Below, one piece after another: positions 25,401-32,911 of a stretch of DNA of 52,110 bases. The first letter of the stretch is position 1, and every line of letters begins with the position of its first letter. The position numbers and the translations under genes were made by a program. Source of the DNA: an uncultured Christensenella sp. (GTDB lineage Bacteria > Bacillota > Clostridia > Christensenellales > UBA1242); the NCBI GenBank assembly GCA_910584815.1, contig CAJUBT010000002.1, forward strand, positions 65,251-117,360, in the 5' to 3' direction. The notes beneath the pieces were generated by a model. It was not told the DNA's origin. It saw only the letters and a list, made by a program, of their open reading frames with translations, and did not search any database.

Positions 25401-25905
25401 GTTTAATTCCATCTAGATAAGAAATTATAAAATATAACGAAATTATAAACAAAATTGCATACACAACAATTCCAGCAACACTGTGCAACAAACTTGTTAC
25501 TGGGTAAGTAAAAACACCAACAAGTAACCCACCAGGAGTATAAACCGATTTATAGCAAGATAGCAAATATCCGCCATAACCTAAATTTTCACCACCTGTA
25601 AAGCCAGTAACACAAATATGCAAAACACAAACAAAAAAGAAATAACTTAAAAACAAATAAACTAAATATTTAATTGAATAAACAAATTTTTTGTTCATTA
25701 AAATTGCAATACAAAACAAAATTACTAATAAAAGAATAGGATATAACATAAAACCAAAAACACCCAGTAAAAATGCTTTTACAGGGTATACAAATTCAAA
25801 AGTGGTAAAAACAAGAAGCAAGCAACACAGCACAATGGTTGCTATAGATAGTTGTTTTTTTGTTTTATTGCTTAATCCTTTTCTTTCTCTTTTAATTGTT
25901 TCCAA
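22453..25905 (-). CDS. ftsK: FtsK/SpoIIIE DNA translocase with Asn-rich linker
   Basis: The 1150-aa protein pumps chromosomal DNA through the closing division septum. The N-terminal ~175 residues contain about four transmembrane helices. A long linker follows: acidic/Lys-rich (about 190-300), then Asn-rich with many NN pairs (about 370-540). The motor has Walker A VAGSTGSGKSVCLN (about 812-825), DPKKVEFGIYNNLPHLL, VVDELADL (Walker B) and ATQRPSVDIITG. The gamma winged helix at the C-terminus, including GFSRAARIIDQME, binds orienting DNA sequences. The start is TTG with GGAG twelve bases upstream. SpoIIIE function cannot be separated from FtsK by sequence. The linker is longer than usual (Firmicutes homologues are often ~750-900 aa). 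Confidence 0.93.
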   Translation of the reverse strand: METIKRERKGLSNKTKKQLSIATIVLCCLLLVFTTFEFVYPVKAFLLGVFGFMLYPILLLVILFCIAILMNKKFVYSIKYLVYLFLSYFFFVCVLHICVTGFTGGENLGYGGYLLSCYKSVYTPGGLLVGVFTYPVTSLLHSVAGIVVYAILFIISLYFIISYLDGIKQGKITQPQPKNYTNFNRIATDLQELETKEKVYEEPVIQEPITVLKQEEEKTLKKINNEDDNDIFIKDEDSENVESEEEINNAKVKLGLISKSKKEDEEEEETPKSKLFTTRDDEEIWKSRGINKEEEKPRKFVYDEAYKPKPKQKTIDPENVNYLRTLYEPNLNPNNPIINAETDDYKSLLKIYNQNSARPFERDFSLNANQLLVANNKISSPQQNPQINSLNQNNITRNNGENNFNIEPNQNGNYANFNPQNRFNNLGNNSTLNNAYNNQNNQYQNLNNAQNNLNAPNFNASGNNLYNNANNSNGNFGANLNASNSSFGVNNSSNYSANNSNNFSQISGNATNNNNVNNPTFNSANNGFNIGNSNNANANKEPNNVPNFSINIEGLEDDFIKPINEPQPTPKVSPLNPVNFDLSQEKFAKPEEDKTPKFLQKESVAEPPFKTSNLSEGDIATSLGNTYNLPKSLMPQTPIVNGVSVSGQAEPEKDTGPDFRYNSKYIRPPIDLLKTYVNSEDLSTNHERNIEVLERSLEEFGIPAKVEAVRRGASVTRYELHMPAGVSVKKIHAHASDIALALAAKGEVRIETPIKGKSAVGIEVPNAKIDTVGLKDIIASQEFAASKAALNFALGQNVDGEVRCCNLAKMPHLLVAGSTGSGKSVCLNTLLLSLLYKTSPQDLRLILVDPKKVEFGIYNNLPHLLMPKVITEPKKALNAMDWLINEMERRYTIFQDCYVKDISEYNAQPEVASKKMQKLPYVVLVVDELADLVVTTNKKELEEKIIRLTQKARAAGIHVILATQRPSVDIITGSIKINLPARIAFKVTNFVDSKTILDQGGAERLLGRGDMLFSPPDGEAVRIQGAFVDTPEVKSVVDFIKENNKATYDDRIERIINSENGGGGNGNPATVGASSGEEFDSIMPDALKMVIENGQASISMLQRRFSIGFSRAARIIDQMEQAKFISSSDGSKPRSVFITMDDYNQIYGNK

Positions 25906-26469
25906 GGGTGAAATAATCTCCTTAATAATAATCTTTTGCTATAAAAGTTTTAAGGGAACTTAATTGTGCAAGAATTTTTATTTATTTTAAACTTTTTTAA
26001 AAAGTTGTTGTGGTAATTTTTTATATTAGTAACCTTATCTAATTAATTTTATAAATCGTTTTTTTAAGTTTGAAATGTTAAAATTCATCTAAACTAATTG
26101 TAAATGAAATGTCAAAGTCAAATAGAATTGCAGTTAGAAGTTGGTGGTACCATAACTTTAAAGAGTTTTTTAAATATTAATTGCAAAAAAATAAATATAA
26201 ATATTTTGCTTTAAAAGCACTATTAAATTTGCAAATTATATTAACCAACTTAATTTTACTTAAAATTAAATTCTTTTGACAATTACAATTTTTTTAAAAC
26301 ATAAACATATGCTAACTTATTTATTTTGAATGTTTATATATTAAAAATTATAACACACAAGCAAATTAAACTCAAATAATTATCAAGTTAAAAATTTTTA
26401 AAATAAATTTTAGTTAAACTTTTTTTAATAAGTTAATGCACTATTTTAAGTGTTAATTCCGTTTAATTT
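25906..26469. other. Long intergenic region upstream of ftsK
   Basis: This 564-base gap has no open frame of note. It contains a T-box-like core at 26143-26151 (listed separately). The rest is A/T-rich with no clear promoter. Confidence 0.5.
26132..26175 (+). promoter_or_regulatory. Possible T-box-like remnant
   Basis: GGTGGTACCA at 26143-26152 matches the core of the conserved T-box sequence (AGGGTGGTACCGCG), in which TGGT pairs with a tRNA acceptor end. It is followed by AACTTT / AAAGAGTT and a T-run at 26164-26171 that could be a short hairpin. No specifier stem was recognised and no plus-strand gene follows. It is probably a remnant or chance. Confidence 0.2.
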
Positions 26470-27735
26470 TTAATTAAAAACATCAAACAACTCTTCATTA
26501 GGTTTACTAGAAACAGCACTTCCGCACACATTACCATAATTAAAAATTTTAGTTATAACACGGTTAATATCCTCTAGTGTTACTTTTTCAATTTCTTCTA
26601 ACTTTTCTTCAATAGGCACAAGCCTGTTAAAAGTTACAATGTTACTTGCATTGCTTTTTGCTATACTTGAAGAGGTTTCAAAGCCAGAAATAACAAGGCA
26701 TTTACAAAAAGTTTTTGCTCTCTCTAGCTCTTTTTCAGTTAAGCCATTTGCAACAAGTTCATCTATTTCCTGCTTAACAAGTTCTATAGCCTTTGTTTGA
26801 TTTGTTGGATTTGTGCCAAAACTAATAACAATAGAGCCACCACATTCATAAAGTTCTGGAGAGCAAGAAATTGAATAAACCAGTCCGTTTTCTTCCCTAA
26901 CCTTTTGGAAAAGGCGAGACCCCATACCTCCACCAAAAACAAAGCACAAAAGATTGTAAGCCATTTTTTCTTCGCTATAAATATTACCACAAGGGAAACC
27001 TAAAACAACTTGGGTTTGAGCAACTTCCTTTTTAACAAAACTAAAACTTTTGTCTGGCACAATTACTTTAGATTTTAATTTCTTTTCAATTTCATTTTTC
27101 TTCGTAAATTTAGAACCAATATATTTTTTTACAAGTTTTTCTACATAAGCAAGAGGAAAATCTCCCACAACAGAAACAACAATGTTTTGTGGCACATAAT
27201 GAGTTTTAACATACTCTATAATATCTTTTTGCTTAATACCAGTTAAACTTTCCTTTGTGCCAATAATAGCCCTTTGGAGTGGAGAACCTGCATAAAAGTT
27301 TTTACAAAATTCCTCATATGCAACGCTTTCTGGGTCGTCATCGTACATATCTATTTCTTCAAAAATAACTTGGCGTTCTTTTTTAATTTCAGCTTCTTCA
27401 TATTTAGAATTAAAAACCATATCGCTTAAAATGTTTAAGCAATCTTCAAATTTTTCGTTTAAACAAGTTGCAAAAAAACAAGTAATGGTTTTAGAAGTAA
27501 ATGCATTTGCATTTACACCCATTTCTTCAAGTTCAGTGCAAATTTGTTTTGCTGTTCGTTTTTGCGTTCCTTTAAAATTTAAATGTTCTATAAAGTGGGA
27601 AATTCCACTATTACTATCATCTTCTTTATTACTGCCAACATCCACTGCAATATAAAGTGCTGCTGGGCGGTTTGCTTCTACTTTTTTAAAAACTAATCTT
27701 AATCCGTTTGGGTATTGTTTAAAAACAGGCTTCAT
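26470..27735 (-). CDS. M16-family zinc peptidase (MlpA/YmxG type)
   Basis: The start is placed at ATG 27735, ten bases after AAGGAG, giving 421 aa. The open frame extends nine codons upstream to a TTG without a site. The inverted zinc motif HFIEH (residues 47-51) and the distal ligand Glu127, 76 residues later in IFEEI, match the M16B family (processing-peptidase type). Two domains of about 200 residues are present. The second carries GFPCGN, FGGGMGSRLFQKVREENGLVYSI, the Arg/Tyr segment that contacts substrate. In Bacillus the homologue lies next to ylxY and pnp, as here. It probably degrades or processes peptides in the cytosol; the natural substrate is unknown. Confidence 0.88.
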   Translation of the reverse strand: MKPVFKQYPNGLRLVFKKVEANRPAALYIAVDVGSNKEDDSNSGISHFIEHLNFKGTQKRTAKQICTELEEMGVNANAFTSKTITCFFATCLNEKFEDCLNILSDMVFNSKYEEAEIKKERQVIFEEIDMYDDDPESVAYEEFCKNFYAGSPLQRAIIGTKESLTGIKQKDIIEYVKTHYVPQNIVVSVVGDFPLAYVEKLVKKYIGSKFTKKNEIEKKLKSKVIVPDKSFSFVKKEVAQTQVVLGFPCGNIYSEEKMAYNLLCFVFGGGMGSRLFQKVREENGLVYSISCSPELYECGGSIVISFGTNPTNQTKAIELVKQEIDELVANGLTEKELERAKTFCKCLVISGFETSSSIAKSNASNIVTFNRLVPIEEKLEEIEKVTLEDINRVITKIFNYGNVCGSAVSSKPNEELFDVFN

Positions 27736-27937
27736 TTTTATATAACTCCTTATTTTACACAATAATTATACCAATTTTTAAAATTTTCTAAAATATATTT
27801 AAGGTAATTTTTAAAAAATTTTTAAACAAAATTTTTATTATTTTAGAATTGATTGTTTTTACCCAACTTAAACACATAAAAAATATGTAAACAAATTTAA
27901 AAGGCTAAAGGTTTTAATGTTTTATTTTAAATTATAA

Positions 27938-28666
27938 CTAAGAAATTGTTTCTGTAACCGTTGTAACATTCAAGCCTTTGTTTTTTAAAGCTTTTATAAT
28001 TCTATCTAACACCTTTGCCGTTTTTTCAGTAGGGTGCATTAAAATAAGGTCTCCACCAACTGTTTTATCTACCGCACGAGAGAAAATTAAATTTTCATCT
28101 TTATCTCTCCAATCAACAGTGTCTCTGCTCCACATAATTGTTTTATAACCTAGGTGGCTAGCAACAGTTAAGGTGCTATCGTTAAAACTGCCAGAAGGTG
28201 GCGCAAAAAGATTCATTTCTCTGCCGATAATAGATTTAACAAGTTCGTGAGTTACATAAATTTCGTCTTGATTTTTTTCCATAGAAAGTTTTGAGTGGTC
28301 TTTATGATTATAACCGTGGCTTGCAATTTCAAAACCAGCTTCATCTAACTTCTTTAACATTTCGTTATTTTTTGCAACCCAGCATCCACCAACAAAAAAG
28401 GTGGTTTTTACATTGTTATTCTTTAAGGTTGCAATCATATCATCTAAATATTCTGTGCCCCAATAAACATTAATCATTAAACTTACATTGTTGTTTTTAC
28501 GGTTGCCATAATAAATAGGGCTTTGCTTTGTAACACTAACAACACTAGATACTGGCGAAAACAAAGATAAACTAAAAACAACCGCCAAAATAACCCCCAA
28601 AATTATGTTGCAGGTTATGTGAATAAAACGCTTTTCATTATTTGTGTTAAAACCAAAAATCTTCAT
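27938..28666 (-). CDS. YlxY-like polysaccharide deacetylase-fold protein
   Basis: ATG 28666 (MKIFGFN) is preferred over an upstream TTG; no strong ribosome binding site precedes either. The 242-aa protein has an N-terminal membrane segment (about residues 18-45) and a NodB-fold domain. The first catalytic motif, normally TFDDG, reads INVYWG, the Asp pair being lost. The His pair SHGYNH, FAPPSGSFN (Arg of RPPxG lost), WSRDTVDWRD and LMHPT remain. This replacement pattern is seen in the YlxY family, whose gene follows pnpA in Bacillus. The order pnp - (HTH island) - this gene - M16 peptidase supports the assignment. Deacetylase activity is doubtful. Confidence 0.8.
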   Translation of the reverse strand: MKIFGFNTNNEKRFIHITCNIILGVILAVVFSLSLFSPVSSVVSVTKQSPIYYGNRKNNNVSLMINVYWGTEYLDDMIATLKNNNVKTTFFVGGCWVAKNNEMLKKLDEAGFEIASHGYNHKDHSKLSMEKNQDEIYVTHELVKSIIGREMNLFAPPSGSFNDSTLTVASHLGYKTIMWSRDTVDWRDKDENLIFSRAVDKTVGGDLILMHPTEKTAKVLDRIIKALKNKGLNVTTVTETIS

Positions 28667-28802
28667 AATAATAATTATATGACAACCCCCCAACAAAAAA
28701 GAATAAGAAATTTAAAGCAAATTTTTACCTAATTCCCTATTCTTTTACTTTTATTAATTTTATTTTTGGTTATTTTTAAAAAAGTTAAAGTGTTTATATA
28801 TT

Positions 28803-29021
28803 CTAATTTTCCAAACCTAACAAATAATCAGTAGTAACACCAAAGTATTCTGCTAGCTTAATTAAGTTGAACAATTTCACATAAACTCTTTCATTCTCAT
28901 ATTTATATAATTCTTCGATACTTATTTTTGCTAGTTTACCCAACTGTTTTAATGTCAACCTATTTTCTATTTTAATTTATGCAAACGACAATCAAATATT
29001 TTTTTTTAAATTCTCTTTCAT
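28803..29021 (-). pseudogene. Decayed XRE-family HTH regulator
   Basis: One frame runs from ATG 29021 to TAG 28803 (73 codons) but contains in-frame TGA (codon 10) and TAA (codon 15). After the stops it reads NRLTLKQLGKLAKISIEELY, and the end LIKLAEYFGVTTDYLLGLEN is nearly identical to LVKLAEYFGVSTDYLLGLED of the intact XRE gene at 29084-29320. It is thus a broken paralogue in tandem with the intact copy. TGA serves as stop elsewhere in the window, so these are real nonsense codons. Confidence 0.8.
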
Positions 29022-29083
29022 ATAGAGAGATTATAAATAAAAATTTTAGTAAAGTATTTAGATACCCATTTTAGAAAACTTTA

Positions 29084-29320
29084 TTAATCTTCTAAACCTA
29101 ATAAGTAGTCAGTTGAAACACCAAAATATTCTGCCAACTTTACTAGTTGAAATGAAATAATATCTGTTTGACAATTTTCCCAACGACATAAAGAAGAATG
29201 ACTTATACCTACTTCTTTTGAAAGCTCCGCATAAGATAAACCCTTTTCTTGCCTTAAATCTTTAAGCCTTTCAGCAAAGACTATCCTGATATCTCTTTTC
29301 ATACGATTATTATATTTCAT
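29084..29320 (-). CDS. Small XRE-family repressor
   Basis: The 78-aa protein is almost entirely one lambda-repressor-like HTH: FAERLKDLRQEKGLSYAELS, VGISHSSLCRWENCQTDI, then KLAEYFGVSTDYLLGLED. Such single-domain proteins act as phage or mobile-element repressors. The start may be ATG 29320, or ATG 29302, which lies six bases after a TATAAT hexamer. It diverges from another tiny HTH gene across 56 bases that carry inverted repeats, a layout like a phage CI/Cro switch. A decayed copy follows it. It lies in an island inserted between pnp and the ylxY-like gene. Confidence 0.85.
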   Translation of the reverse strand: MKYNNRMKRDIRIVFAERLKDLRQEKGLSYAELSKEVGISHSSLCRWENCQTDIISFQLVKLAEYFGVSTDYLLGLED

Positions 29321-29322
29321 AA

Positions 29323-29382
29323 ATGGGATAAAATTCTTGACATCCCATATTTGTTATATTAAAATATATCTCATATATGAGA
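29323..29382. promoter_or_regulatory. Divergent promoter/operator region of the small HTH genes
   Basis: On the plus strand TTGACA (29337-29342), a 17-base spacer and TAAAAT (29360-29365) form a good promoter whose transcript would begin within about five bases of the ATG at 29377. ATGGGAT (29323-29329) and ATCCCAT (29342-29348) form an inverted repeat around the -35, and TCTCATATATGAGA (29369-29382) is a perfect palindrome containing the start codon. These are plausible repressor sites for the adjacent XRE protein. Confidence 0.55.
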
Positions 29383-29601
29383 CAGTTAATTCTTAATACA
29401 AAAATAATATTAGATTATCTTAAAACTAATAAATTATCAAAGAAAGATTTTTGTGAAAAATGTGGCGTTAGCCTAAGTCATTTTAACAAAGTTCTTAAAA
29501 ATAATTATGCAGATGAAATTACCATAACTAAAATTTCACAAGCAATGAAGGTTTATCCATTTGTAATAACTATTCAAAGTTCTATTGTTTATGTATATTA
29601 A
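29377..29601 (+). CDS. Small HTH-like protein, paralogue 1
   Basis: The 74-aa protein reads LDYLKTNKLSKKDFCEKCGV then SLSHFNKVLKNNY, a compact helix-turn-helix of XRE-like character, with a short hydrophobic C-terminus. It shares spacing and residues with the 75-aa gene at 29915 (I..Y.KTNKL.K..FCEK), so the two are paralogues. No ribosome binding site precedes the ATG; the promoter is so close that the message may be leaderless. It diverges from the XRE repressor at 29084-29320, suggesting a Cro-like role. Function is inferred only. Confidence 0.6.
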   Translation: MRQLILNTKIILDYLKTNKLSKKDFCEKCGVSLSHFNKVLKNNYADEITITKISQAMKVYPFVITIQSSIVYVY

Positions 29602-29914
29602 AATAATTATTTATAAATAAAACTAACTTATAATAAAAGCAATTTAAATTGGCATTCTTATTATTTTACATTTTATTATTTATTTTTACTATTTATTGTT
29701 TTATTTAATGTTTTTCGATAAAAAAACTAATTATTTTGTTTATAATTTATTACTAAAAAACTTTTAAAAATAGCAATATTTTTGTACAATAAAAAGTAGT
29801 TAAATAAGGATTTTTAAATAAAATTTTACAAGGTTTAAATTAAATAAAATAAAACTTAGTTTTTTATATTTTTAAAAAAAACATAACTAAGTTTTAAATT
29901 TAAAGGAGTAAATT
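29602..29914. other. Intergenic region between the two small HTH paralogues
   Basis: Very A/T-rich, with no additional open frame. The only structure noted is the inverted repeat at 29851-29895 in front of the second paralogue. Confidence 0.6.
29851..29895 (+). promoter_or_regulatory. Leader inverted repeat before the second small HTH gene
   Basis: AAAACTTAGTT (29851-29861) and AACTAAGTTTT (29885-29895) are perfect 11-base complements separated by 23 A/T-rich bases. The structure ends seven bases before the AAAGGAG ribosome binding site of the 75-aa gene. It lacks the T-run expected of a terminator in that direction and may control translation or bind a protein. Confidence 0.45.
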
Positions 29915-30142
29915 ATGAACACTTGTGCCAACCCAGATGAAATTTTGAAATACATAAAAACTAATAAATTAACTAAAGAAAAATTTTGTGAAAAATTTAA
30001 TATAGAACTTAACATATTAAACAATATTTTAAATGGCGAAAAGGTTGAAACTAAAGTTTTTTATGAACTGGCACAATCCATTAAAGTTGACATATGTTTT
30101 TTATATAATGAAAATTGCACTAAAGCATTGTTTATTTGCTAA
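29915..30142 (+). CDS. Small HTH-like protein, paralogue 2
   Basis: The 75-aa protein (ILKYIKTNKLTKEKFCEKFN, then IELNILNNILNGEKVETKVF) aligns without gaps to the 74-aa protein at 29377 over about 50 residues. It has a good AAAGGAG site seven bases before the ATG. It converges on pnp, with a terminator between them. It is probably a DNA-binding protein of a mobile or phage-derived module; no target can be named. Confidence 0.6.
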   Translation: MNTCANPDEILKYIKTNKLTKEKFCEKFNIELNILNNILNGEKVETKVFYELAQSIKVDICFLYNENCTKALFIC

Positions 30143-30214
30143 AATGTTTGAAGAGTTTTTATTAAAATAATTTAATGCTTTTTAAATATAAACGTTCGTT
30201 GTTAAAAAGTTTAA

Positions 30215-30260
30215 AAAAACAAAAAAAACAAGTAAAAATAATTACTTGTTTTTTTATTTT
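30215..30260 (-). terminator. Intrinsic terminator of pnp
   Basis: ACAAGTAA (30228-30235) and TTACTTGT (30242-30249) form an 8-bp stem with a 6-base loop, flanked by A-runs and T-runs. It lies just after the pnp stop and also after the convergent small HTH gene. Confidence 0.75.
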
Positions 30261-30277
30261 TATATTTAAAAAATATA

Positions 30278-32365
30278 TTATAATTTCTCAACTAATTTAA
30301 GGTCTACTCTGCCCTTTTCATCTATTTTAATTACTTCTGCTTTAACAGTATCGCCAATATTAACAACATCGGTTACTTTTTCTACCCTGTTTTTAGAAAG
30401 TTTTGAAATATGAATCATTCCATCTTTGCCAGGAGCAAATTCAACAAAAGCACCAAATTGCATTATTCTTGCAACTTTACCTTCATAAACCTTGCCAACT
30501 TCAAGGTCGCTTGCAATGTTTAAAATAAGTTCTTTTGCTCTTTGAGCCATTTTATCATCACTGGTTGCAATAAACACTTTGCCATCATCATCAATGTCTA
30601 TTTTAACGCCAGTTTCATCTATAATTTTGTTAATAACTTTTCCGCCACTGCCAATAACTTCTCTTATTTTTTCTGGGTCGATGTTAAACGAAATTATTTT
30701 TGGAGCATATTTAGAAAGTTCTTTTCTTGGTTCTTTAATTGTGTCTAACATAATGCCTAAAATATGCATTCTGCCTTCTTTTGCTTGGTTAAGAGCTGTA
30801 GTTAAAATGTTTTTATCTATACCTTTAATTTTAATGTCCATTTGAATGGCAGTTATGCCTCTTTCAGTGCCTGCAACTTTAAAGTCCATATCTCCTAAGA
30901 AATCTTCCATACCTTGAATGTCGCTTAAAACAGCAACTTTGCTACTTTCTGTATCTTTTATAAGCCCCATAGCAATGCCAGCAACTGGGGAAGAAATTTG
31001 AACGCCAGCATCCATTAAAGATAAGGTTGAGCCACAAACACTAGCCATTGATGATGAACCATTTGAGGAAAGCACTTCACTAACAAGTCTTAAGGCGTAA
31101 GGGAATTCCTCTTCTGTTGGAATAACAGGTTCTAATGCTCTTTCAGCTAAAGCACCGTGACCAATTTCTCTTCTGCCTGGACTTTTTAATTGGCGGGCTT
31201 CGCCAGTAGCATATGGAGGCATATTATAATGATGAATATATCTTTTAGCATCTTCATCATCTAAACCTTCTAATTTTTGCACTTCGCCTATTGTGCCAAG
31301 TGTGCAACAGTTCAAAACTTGGGTTTGCCCACGAGTGAAAACTGCACTACCGTGAACTCTTGGTAAAACACCAACTTCACACCATATTGGGCGAATTTCG
31401 GTTAGTTTTCTACCATCAGGGCGGGTACCATTATTTAAAATTTTTGCTCTAACTTTTTCCTTTGTCATTTTATACATAACATCGGCAATCATTTTTTGTT
31501 TATCTGGGAATATTTCTGCAAAGTGGTTAAACACTTCTTCGTTTAGTTCTTCTTGCCTTAATTGTCTGGTTTCGCGGTCGAAAGTATCAAGTGCAAAATC
31601 TAGTTTCTTATCGGCATATTCTCTTACAGCTTTATCAACTTCTTCCTCTGGAACAAAAACTGGAAGGTCTGTTCTTTTTGGTTTACCAATTTTTGCTTGA
31701 ATATCTTTTTGAAATTTAACAAGTTTTTTAATTTCTTCGTGTGCAAACATAATTGCATCTAACATTGTTTGCTCGCTAACTTGTTTTGCTCCTGCCTCAA
31801 CCATTAAAATGGCTTCTTCTGTGCCACTTACAGTTGTATGCATAAGGCTTTTTTCTTTTTCTTCTGCATTTGGGTTAATAATAAATTTATCATCAACAAG
31901 CCCAACAACAACAGAGCCTGTAGGTCCAGCAAATGGAATATCAGAAATTGTTAGTGCAACAGAAGATGCTATCATTGCAAGAGGTTCTGGTGCAACATCT
32001 GGGTCTACCGACAATGCGGTGCAAACAACAGAAACATCGTTATAAAACCCTTTTGGGAAAAGTGGGCGTAGAGGACGGTCTATTAAACGAGAGGTTAAAA
32101 TTGCTTTATCGCTTGGTCTACCTTCGCGTTTTTTAAATCCTCCTGGAATTTTACCCACTGAATACATTTTTTCTTCAAAATCTACTCCAAGCGGAAAAAA
32201 GTCTATTCCATCTCTTGGGGCATCTGACATTGTAACGCTTGCTTGTATGGTAGTTTCTCCACATTTTACCCAGCAAGTGCCATTGGTTTGTTCTGCATAC
32301 TTTCCTGTTTCAACAGTTAAAGTTTTGCCACCAACGGTGGTTGTAAATACATTATTTTCTTTCAT
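30278..32365 (-). CDS. pnp: Polyribonucleotide nucleotidyltransferase (PNPase)
   Basis: ATG 32365 follows AAAGGAGAAGAA; an upstream TTG start seven codons earlier would include the ribosome binding site. The ~695-aa enzyme degrades RNA 3'-5' using phosphate. Two RNase PH domains are seen, the first with PRDGIDFFPLGVDFEEKMYS and GKIPGGFKKREGRPSDKAIL, the second with TRPDGRKLTEIRPI, GSAVFTRGQTQ, SPGRREIGHGALAERAL and SSMASVCG. The active-site acidic cluster reads LGDMDFKVAGT. KH (IGSGGKVINKIIDETG) and S1 (YEGKVARIMQFGAFVEF) domains end the protein. It follows rpsO as in most Firmicutes. Confidence 0.97.
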   Translation of the reverse strand: MKENNVFTTTVGGKTLTVETGKYAEQTNGTCWVKCGETTIQASVTMSDAPRDGIDFFPLGVDFEEKMYSVGKIPGGFKKREGRPSDKAILTSRLIDRPLRPLFPKGFYNDVSVVCTALSVDPDVAPEPLAMIASSVALTISDIPFAGPTGSVVVGLVDDKFIINPNAEEKEKSLMHTTVSGTEEAILMVEAGAKQVSEQTMLDAIMFAHEEIKKLVKFQKDIQAKIGKPKRTDLPVFVPEEEVDKAVREYADKKLDFALDTFDRETRQLRQEELNEEVFNHFAEIFPDKQKMIADVMYKMTKEKVRAKILNNGTRPDGRKLTEIRPIWCEVGVLPRVHGSAVFTRGQTQVLNCCTLGTIGEVQKLEGLDDEDAKRYIHHYNMPPYATGEARQLKSPGRREIGHGALAERALEPVIPTEEEFPYALRLVSEVLSSNGSSSMASVCGSTLSLMDAGVQISSPVAGIAMGLIKDTESSKVAVLSDIQGMEDFLGDMDFKVAGTERGITAIQMDIKIKGIDKNILTTALNQAKEGRMHILGIMLDTIKEPRKELSKYAPKIISFNIDPEKIREVIGSGGKVINKIIDETGVKIDIDDDGKVFIATSDDKMAQRAKELILNIASDLEVGKVYEGKVARIMQFGAFVEFAPGKDGMIHISKLSKNRVEKVTDVVNIGDTVKAEVIKIDEKGRVDLKLVEKL

Positions 32366-32595
32366 TTCTTCTCCTTTAAAACACAACTTAATTATATATA
32401 AATTAACAAAGTTTAGTCAACTTAATTAAAATTATAAACTAAATTTAAAAGTTTGTTAAAAAAAGCATTTTAAAATTTTTAAATATGTTTTGCTTTTAAA
32501 TTTTTAACATATAAAAAAACAACTAATTCTTAAATTTATAAAACTATTTATTTTTTTTGTTTTTTTATTTTAACATATTTGCTAAGAATATAAAA

Positions 32596-32646
32596 AAATA
32601 GCGGAAACACATAAAAGCACTTTATGTATTTTACCCGCTATTTAAT
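32596..32646 (-). terminator. Two-stage hairpin terminator of rpsO
   Basis: An outer 9-bp stem, AAATAGCGG / CCGCTATTT, encloses an inner stem, ACATAAA / TTTATGT. The structure is flanked by A/T runs and ends within five bases of the rpsO stop. Some read-through into pnp would be expected, as in other bacteria. Confidence 0.8.
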
Positions 32647-32650
32647 TTTA

Positions 32651-32911
32651 TTATCTTAAATTTAATTTCTTTTTAAGTTCTCTGTATCTAGTAATATCTT
32701 CTTGTTCTAGGTATTTAAGCAAACCTTTTCTTTGACCAACAAGTTGCATCATACCACGCCTTGAGTGTTTATCTGCTTTGTTAAGCTTAAGGTGTTCGGT
32801 TAAGTGATTAATTCTTTCAGTTAAAATTGCAACTTGAACTTCAGTAGAACCAGTATCCTTTTCGCTTCTTGCAAAAGTAGATATTATTTCTTGTTTTTTT
32901 GCTTTATCCAT
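32651..32911 (-). CDS. rpsO: Ribosomal protein S15
   Basis: The 86-aa protein is S15, which binds 16S rRNA early in 30S assembly. The signature segments are FARSEKDTGSTEVQVAILTE, RINHLTEHL, DKHSRRGMMQLVGQRKGLL and DITRYRELKKKLNLR. Length is within the usual 86-90 aa. AAAAGGAG precedes the ATG. A consensus-like promoter lies about 100 bases upstream, leaving a leader long enough for the S15 autoregulation known in other bacteria; no specific S15-binding fold was confirmed here. Confidence 0.96.
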   Translation of the reverse strand: MDKAKKQEIISTFARSEKDTGSTEVQVAILTERINHLTEHLKLNKADKHSRRGMMQLVGQRKGLLKYLEQEDITRYRELKKKLNLR

